A stretch of 64,000 nucleotides of DNA from Aurantiochytrium sp. KH105 (taxonomy: Eukaryota > Sar > Bigyra > Thraustochytrida > Thraustochytriidae), in NCBI GenBank assembly GCA_003116975.1, contig BGKB01000101.1, positions 186,001 through 250,000 on the forward strand, read 5' to 3'. Positions within the stretch are counted from its first letter, which is position 1; the number at the start of each line of letters is the position of its first letter. A program made the translations under genes and the position numbers. Below, piece by piece: positions 11,409 to 22,800 of the stretch. Under the pieces are notes generated by a model, which saw only the letters and a list, made by a program, of their open reading frames with translations, made no database searches and was not told where the DNA came from.

Positions 11409-14400
11409 ATGGCGCGGCGTCCGGGGCCGACGCGGGGACGACCATGCTGTCGAGACACAGCTAGCTTCGCACGCCATCTGTGCCTGCTCGCTGTCGTGTG
11501 GGTGACAGCAGCAGCTGCTCAAGCCGCCGCAGAATGCGTGAACGACATTCTCTACGACTACGTTTCCATTAGCGAGCTGGCAAACAACATCACCGACGCC
11601 AAGCTTCGCCCCGAGCTGTGCCCAGATAAACCATTCTATGGCGAACAGCCCGCTGAACATACGCGCGGCGCCCCCCATATAGCGGACCCGTTCAAGTTTG
11701 ACTCGGCTCTCTCCAGCGACGAGCGCATTGAACAGTTCCAGGCAATAATTGACGAACCGCACATGGTCGAGATAAGCGATCTCTCGGACGAGGAGATTGC
11801 CGCCTCGTGTCTCACCGTCGAGGACTGCAGACTACCACCGGCGCTGACGATTATTCGAAAAAAATCAAATGGCGCGTTCTGGCAGCCTTACGTGCAAAAG
11901 TCATCCTACAAGTACAAGGACATGTTTGGCCACTGGTGCTGCGACGTCAACGAACCTATGGACGATTTTTCATACGATCAGCGCAACACAAACACAAAGA
12001 CGATTCTCAAATCCTTTCCCGCCATTTCGTCCCAGTTTCGCTCAGGTGCGACCCTGCGCAAAGTGACCCTTTTCCCAAGTACGGCGACAACGGCGGCCGA
12101 AGCGAAAATCATCCGCATTGACTTTCGAGCCGAGTCTACTGACCTCTATTTCTACGTCGATAACACGTGCAATCACCTCAAAGGCCAGCGTTGGCAGAAC
12201 GGCTTCATGGGCAACGCTGCGCGCGCGGGCGGCGGCTTCTTCCACGAGGTCATCTTCAAGTCCTACAATACAGCGCTGCCGTCCGCGCACAACCCAGCGT
12301 CCCAGGCAAACGGCCCCGTGCCCAAGAACACAGACAAGTTTACGGTGCAGTACATTGGAAACCTTAAGCCCGGGTCAAGACGTTTCCAGTGGGTCTCGGT
12401 AAAAAACCTTTGGTTCATTGCCAAAGTTCAAGACAAGAATGCAGCAGGATACCGACGCATGGCCTCTGTGCACTTAAAAACCGCCATGGAGTGGCTCTTG
12501 CTCGCACCTCCACGGGGCAATCTTGCTGTTGCTCTCATGTACTTGTTTGCTGCGAAATTGTACCTGGACAAGGCGGGCGGGACGAATCCATATGCGGCAC
12601 ACAGGTTTGACTTTTCTCTCATCGAAGAGTATCAGGGCCACTTTTACGAAAATTACGTGTCGGCGGTAGACCACCTCATGACACAAAATGAAGATTCGCA
12701 AATGGTGCGCATCTTCCACGCTCTCATGGAGCTCGACGGCTTCGAGTCCTGTCTCGAAGCCGTTCCGCCTAGCTTTTACAAGCAGTTTTCGCATACGAAC
12801 CAGGGCGCGCGGCGCCCCCCCGAATCTGGTTGTTTAGGTGCCTCCGATCCTGTTTTCGACTGCACTCGCTGGCATTCGCGCCGCTGCGCAAATACGTACA
12901 AGGTACTTTACGAGGCACGGGCAACCATGTGGAAGAACTTTCACGAGTCCGTGCCACAGTGCGGCTCGTGTCCAGGTCTCATCGGATGGTGGCGCAGTGG
13001 CGTCACGTCCTCAACACATGAGAAACTTTTTGAGATCGGAAGATACCCCCAGTGCCTCCCGTGGCGCGATACGGACGGTGCAGACGTCGACAATTTTGGC
13101 TACAATATGTACACATCGGACGCATACGAACTCGACTACGACGAGGGGTATTTGTGCGGCCCGCTGTACTGTCGCTTTGCCGATGCCTTGTACGTGCCTC
13201 TCGAGCAGGTAACCGAGCCCGTCACGGGCCAAATTTGCGCGGATGCATCCCCGCTTAAAACTGTGAGTCTGAGTACTCTTGAAGCTTGTCGGCAAAAGTG
13301 CTACGTATTGACGTTGAACGATGATTTCGCTTGCACGTCATTTCAATACAATGCCGCCACAGAGACATGCAAACTTTACCAAAGATGCGGCGTGTTGACC
13401 ACCAAGAGCGCGTCGAGCGACGACGTCATGTACGTGGCCAAGCCCAAAATGTACGATCCCACGCGGAGCTGGAGCGATCCAGCTGACTTTTACTCTCGCG
13501 CAGATACTCTAGCGCCAACGACACTCGCGCCAACGCCCTCGCCAACGGGGCATCCCACCATGTTTCCCACGCATGTGCCAACCACGTTTCCGACAATGAG
13601 CCCTACGGATGACCCAACGGGGTTCCCAACTCCGAGTCCAACACCTGCACCAACTAATCATCCGACACTGACCCCGACGTTGTCGCCCACCAACAGCCCC
13701 ACAGATGTACCCACCACGTTTCCGACGCCGAATCCAACGGAGGCGCCATCCAAGTTTCCGACACCGAGTCCGACATTGTCTCCTACGCCACCAACAAATG
13801 CGCCAACAAGATCGCCAGCATACGTGCCGACTGTGGCACCCACAGACTCTCCCACGATAGCACCGACACCAGCACCAACTCTGGCGCCAACGGAGTCGCC
13901 GACGAAGTTTCCAACCTCGGCGCCCACTGACAGCCCGACGAGGTTTCCAACTTTGACGCCCACTAACAGCCCGACATTGGCACCCACTAACAGCCCGACA
14001 TTGGCGCCAACAGATAGTCCGACAATGGCGCCAACTGATAGTCCAACCTCGGCACCAACCGAGAGCCCAACCTCGGCACCAACCGAGAGCCCAACATTGT
14101 CGCCGACCGAAAGCCCAACGCCAAAGGATCCCCTGCGTTGCGCGTCGGAAGGCGTTCGATACAAGGGTGGCAGACGTATTCATCGACGCAGCAAGGTACA
14201 AAGCGCCGAAGAATGCCACGCGATATGCATGGACTTCAGCAACTGTCGTGGGTTCTCATGGTACCAGCCAACTTCCGTCTGCAATCTCATGGATCGTTCA
14301 TATTACGAAAGATCAGACAAACGATACATTTCAGGGCCAAGGTCTTGCCCGCAAAGCAGTCAATGCGAACAACAGTTTTACGAGAACAGAGGAAGAACGC

Positions 14401-14600
14401 TAGCCAAAATATGGAAGATCGATTCGGCCGAGATTTGCGCGAAAGTGTGCAATGAACGGAGCACCTGCAAGGCCTGGGTATATGAGACATTCAGGAGCCG
14501 ATGTGTTCTTCTGAGAACGGTCAGGTACAAGAAGACCCGCACCGCGTTTTACATTACTGGGACCAAGAGCGCCTGTGCAGACTACGGGACCTTGACTTAA
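11409..14600 (+). CDS. Secreted protein with PAN/apple-like modules and long Pro-Thr linker (paralogue 2)
   Basis: 1,063 residues from the ATG at 11,409. That start is chosen because a signal peptide (ARHLCLLAVVWVTAAAAQA) follows and the sequence then matches paralogue 1 from CVNDILYDY onward. The unrecognised N-terminal region (about 43-600) keeps the same cysteines and blocks as paralogue 1. A PAN-like module lies at about 607-667. The Pro-Thr linker is expanded to roughly 210 residues (698-907; units such as APTDSPT and SPTxxPT), against about 40 in paralogue 1. Two PAN-like modules close the protein (910-980, 984-1061). Linkers of this kind are probably extended, O-glycosylated stalks; that is inferred from composition. 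Tandem duplication is evident, with linker length the main difference. Confidence 0.87.
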   Translation: MARRPGPTRGRPCCRDTASFARHLCLLAVVWVTAAAAQAAAECVNDILYDYVSISELANNITDAKLRPELCPDKPFYGEQPAEHTRGAPHIADPFKFDSALSSDERIEQFQAIIDEPHMVEISDLSDEEIAASCLTVEDCRLPPALTIIRKKSNGAFWQPYVQKSSYKYKDMFGHWCCDVNEPMDDFSYDQRNTNTKTILKSFPAISSQFRSGATLRKVTLFPSTATTAAEAKIIRIDFRAESTDLYFYVDNTCNHLKGQRWQNGFMGNAARAGGGFFHEVIFKSYNTALPSAHNPASQANGPVPKNTDKFTVQYIGNLKPGSRRFQWVSVKNLWFIAKVQDKNAAGYRRMASVHLKTAMEWLLLAPPRGNLAVALMYLFAAKLYLDKAGGTNPYAAHRFDFSLIEEYQGHFYENYVSAVDHLMTQNEDSQMVRIFHALMELDGFESCLEAVPPSFYKQFSHTNQGARRPPESGCLGASDPVFDCTRWHSRRCANTYKVLYEARATMWKNFHESVPQCGSCPGLIGWWRSGVTSSTHEKLFEIGRYPQCLPWRDTDGADVDNFGYNMYTSDAYELDYDEGYLCGPLYCRFADALYVPLEQVTEPVTGQICADASPLKTVSLSTLEACRQKCYVLTLNDDFACTSFQYNAATETCKLYQRCGVLTTKSASSDDVMYVAKPKMYDPTRSWSDPADFYSRADTLAPTTLAPTPSPTGHPTMFPTHVPTTFPTMSPTDDPTGFPTPSPTPAPTNHPTLTPTLSPTNSPTDVPTTFPTPNPTEAPSKFPTPSPTLSPTPPTNAPTRSPAYVPTVAPTDSPTIAPTPAPTLAPTESPTKFPTSAPTDSPTRFPTLTPTNSPTLAPTNSPTLAPTDSPTMAPTDSPTSAPTESPTSAPTESPTLSPTESPTPKDPLRCASEGVRYKGGRRIHRRSKVQSAEECHAICMDFSNCRGFSWYQPTSVCNLMDRSYYERSDKRYISGPRSCPQSSQCEQQFYENRGRTLAKIWKIDSAEICAKVCNERSTCKAWVYETFRSRCVLLRTVRYKKTRTAFYITGTKSACADYGTLT
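13500..14127 (+). repeat. Coding Pro-Thr repeat block of paralogue 2
   Basis: In-frame array of short units encoding variants of xPTxSPT with period about 12-24 bases. Many are near-identical at the DNA level towards the 3' end (around 13,970-14,120), which suggests recent slippage or unequal exchange. The matching block in paralogue 1 is 9,642-9,760. Confidence 0.85.
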
Positions 14601-15046
14601 ATTGGACTGAAATCTAGCTTGACAATGTGTATTTCTCGTCTTGTATTCCTTGGTAAGCAAGCTGAGCAGACTGGGAGTACTCTTGCTCGATAAGAGTGGG
14701 CATCATTTGCTAGGAGGCCGCATTTCTCTGTATTGATTTGTAGATACAAGCGGCAGCAAATGCTTGCGTCAGACATTGCGTGATTGACTTGCTCGTGATC
14801 GGTCTCCAGGGACCAGATTGCAGAAGCTGTGCCCAACGCTGAACTCGCACCAGCAGTCTTAACAGTGATGCAAGAACGCAAAGGTAGGGTCTAAGGTACA
14901 AACAACCTTTGCACGTACCAAGTCATCGCAATGATAGGATCATAGGCGTCTTGGAAAAGCCAAGCGAGACACAGAGGCGATTGGTGTGTAGAAAGAACAT
15001 GAATATAATATACAAGCTATACAAATTGGACGAATGGAACGCATGA
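14601..15046. other. Short intergenic stretch, 3' flanks
   Basis: AT-richer than its surroundings. It probably holds the 3' untranslated sequence of the PAN paralogue (plus) and of the possible small minus-strand gene that ends at 15,047. Nothing else is recognised. Confidence 0.45.
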
Positions 15047-15442
15047 TCAGAAATCGCTGTCGTCCTTGGCCAATGGCAGGACGGCCTGTGCGATGAGTCG
15101 GGGTCGGCGTCGTTTTGGGTGAAAGCCACATGGTGCCTCTTGGGGATTTCTGGCCTGCTGTGCCGCATCGTTCCTCTCATCCTCATGCGAGACCCTTTGC
15201 GCGTTCTGTTGCGAGCGGAGGATAAAGGTCGTCTGCGCCGCTCTTCGCGGATGCATGAACAAGCCTGTCATTGGCTCGAGTACCAGCTCCTCGTCCGCCT
15301 CGTCGAAGTTCCTGTTTTCGACCATGACTCGCCTCGCGCCAAATGATCGCCTCGTCGGCGTCCGCGCGCTCCTCTCCACAGGCCTCTCACGCTGGGGCGT
15401 CTGCTGCCCCTCTTTCAGCGTCCTCGCGTCAGCGCTCGTCAT
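15047..15442 (-). CDS. Possible small hypothetical protein
   Basis: 131 residues if read from the ATG at 15,442; the frame stays open a little further upstream without another ATG. The product is hydrophilic and looks disordered. A basic, Arg/Gln-rich first third is followed by an acidic patch (NFDEADEELVLEP) and a basic C-terminus (PKRRRPRLIAQ) ending in DDSDF. I do not recognise it. It would converge with the PAN gene and share a divergent GC-rich upstream region with the MORN/TIR gene, an arrangement that makes a gene plausible, but composition alone could keep this frame open. Confidence 0.35.
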   Translation of the reverse strand: MTSADARTLKEGQQTPQRERPVERSARTPTRRSFGARRVMVENRNFDEADEELVLEPMTGLFMHPRRAAQTTFILRSQQNAQRVSHEDERNDAAQQARNPQEAPCGFHPKRRRPRLIAQAVLPLAKDDSDF

Positions 15443-17665
15443 CCTCTCCGTACTCGACGTTTGATCGTCCACGCCAGGGGCGACCCAGCCAGCCAGCAAG
15501 CCAGTTATCTCGCTCTCGTGTGCTCAAGCTCGTTTTTGTGCGACGATCGCCACGAACGAAGCGGGTTTGCCCGGCCGAGACTGTCTGCCAGGCGCCAGGG
15601 CAAGCCGAGCCGAGCTCGCGAGGCAAGAATGGCCCGTTGCCAAACGCGGCTTCGTCACTGGGGCGGCCCCGCAGCCGTACCAAAGCCTCCGGAGGCCTAG
15701 TGGCCGGCGCCCGAAAGACCTCTGTGCATGCGGGGGCGGTTGGTCGCGGCGCGCGTCGCCCTCACACACACGAAACGGATCGGCGAAGCTGGTGACAAAG
15801 CTGGCAGCTTTCGGCCGGCTGCTGTGGACGGAGCACAGAGGCGCCTAAACTCGTTGACACGAAAGCTGGCAGCTTCCTCTGCGCAAATGCAGAGGGAAGC
15901 GCCAGAGGTTTGGCGACGCGAAACGGGCGCAAGAAGGCGCCCTCTGGCAGCGCCGCTGCGGAGTGCGCTGCGGTATACGCTCGGCGCAATTGCGCCCCTT
16001 CGGGAAAGGAGTGACGGCCTCTGGAATCCCGACGCGTCCGCGCGAGAACGGAGATTGCGCCCCCTGCAAGAGCGCGCTTTGTTTGGCGAACTGGCACGCG
16101 GAGGGACGCGGCGGACGCCGGCATTTTCCGCGCGGAGTTGGCTCTGAACTGGACCGCACCCGAGACTTTTGGCGAAGGATTTTGCGCGCCAGAACCGGCT
16201 TTTTGGAGCGTCGCGCAAGTGTACAGGGAGTGGCAGGATCGTCGCCATGGTGGATGGCCATGGTCATGGAGGAAGGCAAGGCAAGGCAAGGCAAGGCAAA
16301 GCAAGGCAAGGCAAAGCAAGGCAAGGCAAAGCAAGGCAAGGCAAGGCAAGGCAACAGCGGCGTTGTATCGTGCGCAAGCGTCGCGGAGACGAGCCTGCGT
16401 TTCATGCCGGCTGCACGAGGGCATGCGTCCCACCCGCCAGCCTGTCAGCCAACCGCCATGGCCCGCCGAGGAGGAGGACATCTGGTGGGTGATTCGCTGC
16501 TGGCTTGCCGGCCACTGGCTGCCTGGCTGGTGTTCAATGTTTTCGTTCCGGCGGTAAGCGAAGCCGGCGCTGCGGGTGGTCTGGTGCCAACTCCGGCTCG
16601 CGGCGGCGGGTGGCCTGGCTGGTAGCAACTCTAGTCCTGGCGGCACATCTTGCTGGCCTTCTCGCCACAACGACGTAGCTGAATGGCAACTCCCTCCCCC
16701 GAGGGACTGCGAACCAAAGGGGCAGCTGCTTGCGAGGTCCGAAACCGGCGAGCGGCAGAGAAAGTTACACGTGGCGAGCGCCGCGTCGAAACCCCAAGGC
16801 CCAGACGCCCGCGGCCGGAGAGCGAAAACATCGCGTGCCCTCCACGAGCGCGCGACGGGCCGATGCCAGAAGAAGCTCGCCAGCACCTCCGCAGCGAGGC
16901 AAAAGAAGCGCGCCCGTCTCCCGCACAGACGGCAGGTTGCGAAGCTGGCTGTGCGGCGAGCAAAGCGAGTACGCTGCTCGCTCGTGTTGGCGCCTCCCCG
17001 GGCATGAGCAGCGACAGAGCAGCAGGCGGTCGGCACATTTCTTGCTTCCCCTGACCACCACTAGATGGTAGGTCTTGCCAAGTCTGACAAGTGCCGTTGT
17101 TTGCATTGGTTGGCTGGCTGGTTGTTGACAGTGAGTCTTGCCACCGCGCAAACAATGATGGCCAGACACCTTGACGCACGTGGCTATTGGCCAGCCTGAC
17201 TCGGAGGGTCACGGTTGCCATCCTTTTGCTGACTGGGGCAATAAGATCTCTTATCTCTAGCCATAGCCATCGCAGCAGCAGCCAGCTGAGATAGAGCTCC
17301 TGGCGCCACCATGGCCAGCCGCCAGTACAAGTTGCCATGGCACTGACAACAACATGACACGCTGTCAACCACCAACCAGCCAGGCAAACAGTAGCGGCTC
17401 GATTGTCAGTGACTTCCGCCTGGGGTGGAAAATTGTAGCCCCAGCAGCCTCTACCGTTGCCCGTTCTCAACGGTCAGAGGAGCACACACCCGGTCTGGGA
17501 ACGCCAACTGTCCCCCTGACTACATGTAGCGCGTGCATTGGCCGAGCACGCGTCAACGGCTGGCGAGACGGGGATCCGAGCATTCGCGCCCCACCCAGTC
17601 CCAGTCTGCCAGCCCAGCTGCAACCCCCCCCCTCGTGGGCGCGCGTGTGCACGTGCGCGCGGACG
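15443..17665. other. GC-rich intergenic region upstream of the MORN/TIR gene
   Basis: GC-rich stretch with many overlapping open frames on both strands and no recognisable motif. It holds the AAGGC minisatellite at about 16,273. It is probably the promoter region of the gene at 17,666. Confidence 0.45.
16273..16355 (+). repeat. Pentanucleotide minisatellite (AAGGC/AAAGC)n
   Basis: About 16 units of the 5-mer 'aaggc' with periodic 'aaagc' variants, giving a higher-order pattern of roughly 15 bases (aaggc-aaggc-aaagc). It lies in the GC-rich upstream region and is not in a supported gene. Confidence 0.9.
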
Positions 17666-19591
17666 ATGCCATCCCAAAACCGCTCGCGCGGCAGCAGCAG
17701 GAGGAGAGCGAGCAGCAGGAGGTCGCGGCGCACGAGGGGCAGCGCCATGTCGGTCAAGTGGCCCACGCACGACCAGTTCTTGGACACGGACGAGAGGGTC
17801 GCGCTCGCGCGACTGGGGTACGCTGCAAGCTGGGGCGCGGGCAACGACAATGGCGACCCGACCCCGCTTCGCAAGCTGGAGATTGACCTACAGCTTGCGC
17901 TGATTGCGATGCGCAAGCGGCGGAAACCCAAGGTGCCCAAGACGCTCGACGCGCTCGCAGAGAGCTACCGCGGGTCCACGTGGGCGCCCGTGGCCAATGA
18001 GGGCACAGTGGAGGCAATCGATACCTTTCTCTCCCGCAAAGGCTCGCGGCGCTCAGGCGTGGCCCCCGCGACAAAGGTGCGCGCCGCCGCAACGCTGATT
18101 GGCAACTATGTTGGTGCCCTCGTGCAAGGCGTTCAAATGTCGCTCATCTACGGACCCAAGGACATTCACCCAGACCACGTCGGAGCGGAAAACGTGCCCG
18201 CGGTGCGCGCCGCCGCCGCAATCTACCGCGGATTTATTATGCCGTATCAGCCTCACAGTATGGCAGCAACGAGCGCGCTCTTGCATCAGCTCGGCGCCGG
18301 TACCCGGATGTTCATCCAAAAGGAAATGGAAACGAGCGGCTGGAACCGCAAAATTGGCAAATTCAGAGCCGAAGACTTTTCGAGGCGCGCCCCGCTTTTT
18401 GATGAGCAAGAAGATCTCTTTCGAGATATACTCAGAGCGCACGAGCTTGAGCGCGTGTTCCCCGAGGGCTTTTTCGATGACGACGTTTGGCTCGTGCCCG
18501 CATCCAAGCGATCGCGAAACAAGATCTGGTTCGACGTAGCTGTCTTGCCGCGCCTTCAATCGGAATTTGAAACCTTGGCCTACGTTGGCACCTTCAAGAA
18601 CGGCAAGATGCACGGTCGTGGTCTTGTGTTCGCGTCCAATGCGTCACGACCCCTCTTGATTGCTGACTTTGACGAGGGCACGCCGCACGGCAAAGGTTTT
18701 CTCATTCTCAACAACTACGTGGTGACCGACCTCACCTTTGATCACGGCACCATCACAAAGACGAAAGCCCGTGAGGAAAGGACCCATCTCATGGAATTTG
18801 TCTATCCTGTAGAAGTACCGAAAAAGCCGCCCACACGCGAAAAGAACCTGTGCGAAAGGGTGCACGCTGTTGTGATCGGTGAGGATCCCCAAGCGCCCGA
18901 ACCGATCCTTGCCAACCCTGGCGAGTATACATCGCCCGCCGCGGCCGCGACGGCAGCGTACACGGCCGCTGCCGTCGAGTACGTCAAGCAAACTGCATCA
19001 AGTGCGGTCAACTTTGTGTGGGAAACCGTCATGGGACCGCCACCGCCGCCACCGCCGCCGCCCGCCAAGAAACCCAAGCGTTGGCACGTCTTTCTCACGG
19101 CTCGGCGCGACACTTTTGGCAGCGCAGACTTTTGCAAGTGGCTCTCGCGATCGCTCGCGCGCAAACTCGACAGCGCAATCTTTGATGTCGAGTACGAACG
19201 CTCATCCGAGTATGACCTGGAGGAGATGCGTGAGGTCATGGAGACCAAGGACATTTTCGTCCCTCTTTTGAGCGACGAGTCCTTTCACGACATTCCCTTT
19301 TGGGTGGAGGCCGTCACGGCCCAACACTATGGGCGCAAATGCGTTCCAGTGAGTATGGATAATCTCTTTCCGCCACTCCGCTACCGCCGCACCACCTATC
19401 ACGACATTCTCGGCCTCTTTTCGCTCGAGGATTGGATCATTCTCGACTCCATGGGCGTTCTGCCCATTGATGTGATGCAGACGGCCGAATGGATTCTCAG
19501 CGCCCCGATGCACGTGATCAAGAGTCGCAATCCGGAGCATGTTCAGAAGATTGCCTCGCAGCTGCAGGACTTGGCCAGCACAGACAAATAG
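17666..19591 (+). CDS. MORN-repeat protein with C-terminal TIR-like domain
   Basis: 641 residues from the ATG at 17,666; a second in-frame ATG at 17,747 skips a Ser/Arg-rich basic leader and is equally possible. Residues about 28-300 are unrecognised. At about 303-345 are MORN-type repeats (YVGTFKNGKMHGRG, then ADFDEGTPHGKG), which often bind membranes or organise signalling proteins. An Ala-rich helix region and a run of nine prolines (about 455-465) lead to a TIR-like fold: RWHVFLTARR for strand A, about 35 residues with FDVEYERSSEYDLEEM, then KDIFVPLLSDESF for the later strand, and YGRKCVPVSM. A MORN-TIR combination suggests a cytosolic signalling adaptor or NAD-acting enzyme; the sequence does not decide which. 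TIR assignment is by pattern and moderately secure. It converges with the Cache receptor. Confidence 0.75.
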   Translation: MPSQNRSRGSSRRRASSRRSRRTRGSAMSVKWPTHDQFLDTDERVALARLGYAASWGAGNDNGDPTPLRKLEIDLQLALIAMRKRRKPKVPKTLDALAESYRGSTWAPVANEGTVEAIDTFLSRKGSRRSGVAPATKVRAAATLIGNYVGALVQGVQMSLIYGPKDIHPDHVGAENVPAVRAAAAIYRGFIMPYQPHSMAATSALLHQLGAGTRMFIQKEMETSGWNRKIGKFRAEDFSRRAPLFDEQEDLFRDILRAHELERVFPEGFFDDDVWLVPASKRSRNKIWFDVAVLPRLQSEFETLAYVGTFKNGKMHGRGLVFASNASRPLLIADFDEGTPHGKGFLILNNYVVTDLTFDHGTITKTKAREERTHLMEFVYPVEVPKKPPTREKNLCERVHAVVIGEDPQAPEPILANPGEYTSPAAAATAAYTAAAVEYVKQTASSAVNFVWETVMGPPPPPPPPPAKKPKRWHVFLTARRDTFGSADFCKWLSRSLARKLDSAIFDVEYERSSEYDLEEMREVMETKDIFVPLLSDESFHDIPFWVEAVTAQHYGRKCVPVSMDNLFPPLRYRRTTYHDILGLFSLEDWIILDSMGVLPIDVMQTAEWILSAPMHVIKSRNPEHVQKIASQLQDLASTDK

Positions 19592-19804
19592 ATTGCTTCT
19601 TTTTATGATTTATGTTGATGACTACCATTGCCAGATGCTCAAGTTGGCGTCCTTAATTTCAAAAAAAGCCGCCAAGTATCAGCGCCCTGGCGTCCATACG
19701 TGGTTTGACGCAAAAGATGATTCCGTTGCCTTTGGGAAGCTAGGTAGATAAAAAATTTCTTCCACTTGCGAATTCTAAATAACTGACCTTGTATTTCACG
19801 CCTT

Positions 19805-22800
19805 TTACGTCGGTACTACGGAGCCCTGCAGGACGGAAGACTGAGGGGCCGTGTCATTGTGCGTGCTGACGATAGTGGTGCCGCCTCCACCCGTACGCTT
19901 CGTTCTAATGCCAATCGTACTCGACTCTGGGGCGCCAAAGACGCAAAAGTACATTTTCGGCAAAAAGATGAGCGAGGTTGTGGAGAAGTCGTTGAGAAAG
20001 ACGGCAATGCTACGGATGAAAAGGGATGTAATGGAATCATCAGCCGTGAGGAGAATGACCGGAAGAGCCAACAAGAGAACCTGAAGATTTCCAATCATGG
20101 CCAAGCTGAGAAATTTAGCCTCGGCAAAGACGCCATTGACCTTGCGGCAGCGGTAGCTGAGCTTGGCGCCATAGAACAGGAGACCGAGGTGGTAGATTGC
20201 GAGCGCGATGACGTAGTTTGAAGCTGTCGGACTCTTGCACGCGCCATTGAGCGGATCGTCCTCCGGACGCTCGAACTTGAGGGGGTCTGCAACTGTCCAA
20301 GCGAGGATGATGAGGACCTCGACCAGGAGAAGGCCCGCAAGAAAGGCAAGAGTCTCCTTAAGGGAAACGCCCTTGGCCTTTTTCAGAGCCGCGGCGCTCT
20401 TGAACACCTTGGCCACACGGCGCAGCTTGACGATCATGGAGCAATACGTGATTGCAAATCCGAGACCGTAGAACCACGGCTGCGCCATGCAAGCCGTGTT
20501 CGCGCGCGTATTGGCACCATCCGCCGCGGGAGGACCGACACTGTCGTCAATACTCATGGCAAAAATTGTACCACTCGAGACAGTAATGCCCAGCGCAACA
20601 AGCGCGAGGAGCTGGGGCTGCGAGGCGCGCACAATCGCATGCTTGTGCATTACAAGGGTCCATATCATGCAGCATGCAGCATAGATAACGTTGATGCTGC
20701 CTAGGGCCTTGGCAATGGCCTTGATGTCATTGCTGATGGCTTTTTCGCTGTCTTCGACGCACGAGAGCATGACGGTCTGCGTGGGCGTCACCGCGCATGT
20801 ATTGTCGCCCTCCTCGGTAGATGCATTGTACACGTGCGAATAGTAGAATCCACACGTGCAGCGAGTGTCGTAGCCAAGGTCCTCTTCCACACAGTAAGCA
20901 TTCTCTGGACATTCGTCATCTGTGTTGCAGAGAGGAGAAGCAGCCGCCATGGTGTACATGGACATGACAAAGTAGGTCACTTCATGCCTTTCGGCATTCT
21001 TGCGCTTGGCCGGTTGCACATAAATCGTACGCTCTTCGAATGCGGAGCTTTCTGCGCTGTTCCATGTCACGGTAAAGTTTCCGCCGCCCACGCGAAATGC
21101 AGCATTGCGCAGATCCTGAGTAAATTCGTTGCCCAATGTGGATACGGCCTGGATCTGTTGCACGAAAAGAAGGTAGTCCTCTGGGATGGACATGTCCCAG
21201 TCGCCACGGGCTTGAACGTCTCCAAATGCCACAAGCTGAAAATCCTCGTTGAGAACGATGGCGTAAAAGTCGGGCCCCACAAAGTACGCCGAGGCGTCAC
21301 CGAGGTTGATGTCGTCGAGAATCGCTTGCACTTCAGTCTCCGTGTCTGCAAGCTGAAGCTGTGTGACGACTTGGCCGACGAGGGCGCGCACATTTGTCTC
21401 TGCGCAAGGGGCAGAGTACTGAGCCGAGCACGAGGACTCGGTGGACATGGGTGCAGCCTGGTATCCATTCATGAGATAGTATTCACGGTCGTACTTGCTG
21501 ATTTTATTGACAAAGGCAGCAAAAGAGGGCTGGCCGGTAGCACCAGCCAGCTTGAGCCATCCGCCTCCTTGGTTGGCCAGTGCAACAAGGCTGTCGTGGA
21601 TCGCTGTCGTTTGTGCGTCGTCAATGTCGCGGGCAATAAAGGCGTTTTCCACGCCGGTCCCGACGGCAGACTCGTCGAGACTATCAGCAACAATGGTGCC
21701 GTTATAATCGACCACAGTGACGCCAAATCCACCAGGCATGCGGAACTCGTCGTCAGTGGTAAGTTTGGGAAACGCGACATCACTGGGAATGTCGGTGAGC
21801 AGTTCGACTTCAGCGTGGGCGCTGAGGGAGAGCACGTTGCCGATGGCGCACGGCTCAGCTGTGGAGGCCAAGCATGCTGTACAGAGCGAGGCATCAGCCT
21901 GAGGGTCTCGAATATGGTTAAAGCCTGCACCCGCCAAGTATTGAATTCCATTGTGCGTAAAACCTGTGATGAAGCTGACTTTGGGTCGCAGCTCGACCTG
22001 GTTGCCGATTTGCCAGAGATAGGTTGCCCATCCACCGCCCTGCAGCGCTGCGTCGGCAAAGATATAATGAAGCTCTGTGCCATTCATAAAGGTGACGGGC
22101 ACCACGCTGTTGGTAACGTTGAAGTGGTCCATACCCACATACTGAAGTTTCTTGTGACCCGTCATGCGTTGCGGCATGTTGAGCTCGTACGAAAAGACGT
22201 ACCATGGGCCATCACGAAAGGAGTCATCAATTGGATACGAAATTTCAGTCCAGAGTTCCCGAAGGTCGGCATCGGTGGTGACGTCCATGCCGCGCGTGAG
22301 CACGCTGCCGATGATGGATCGCACATTTTGAATGCTGCAACGACGATTGACGCTATTGGGGCAGGTGTCGACATCCATGCGGGGGAGCGTGCGCCGAGCG
22401 ATTGCTGACATGACAATGTAGTCGTCTCCGTCAACAGTGGCCTTGTTCACGTAGCCAAAGCTCGAGACTGGTTCGTCGGGAAGGTCTTCCGAAGTGAAAG
22501 AAAATTTGATCCATCCATCACTGGTTTCCTCGGCCGCAGCGCGGATCTCGTCGGAGAGCTCTTCCTGCATGGTCACGACGGTGAGGTTGCTAGCAATCTC
22601 TGCCATGGTGAGTCCATTAAAGTGAGTAGAGCGCCCATTGGCAACGCAAGTCATGCCCGTTGTCTCGAACACATACGGGGAAAAGCCGAAGCCATCGTGT
22701 ACATTTTTTTCCTTGTTGTTGATGCTTTCAAGCAGGGCGATCAAGTCGGTCGTGGCGTCGAGATCGCTCGCCACTGCATCAACAAGACGCCGAACATTAT

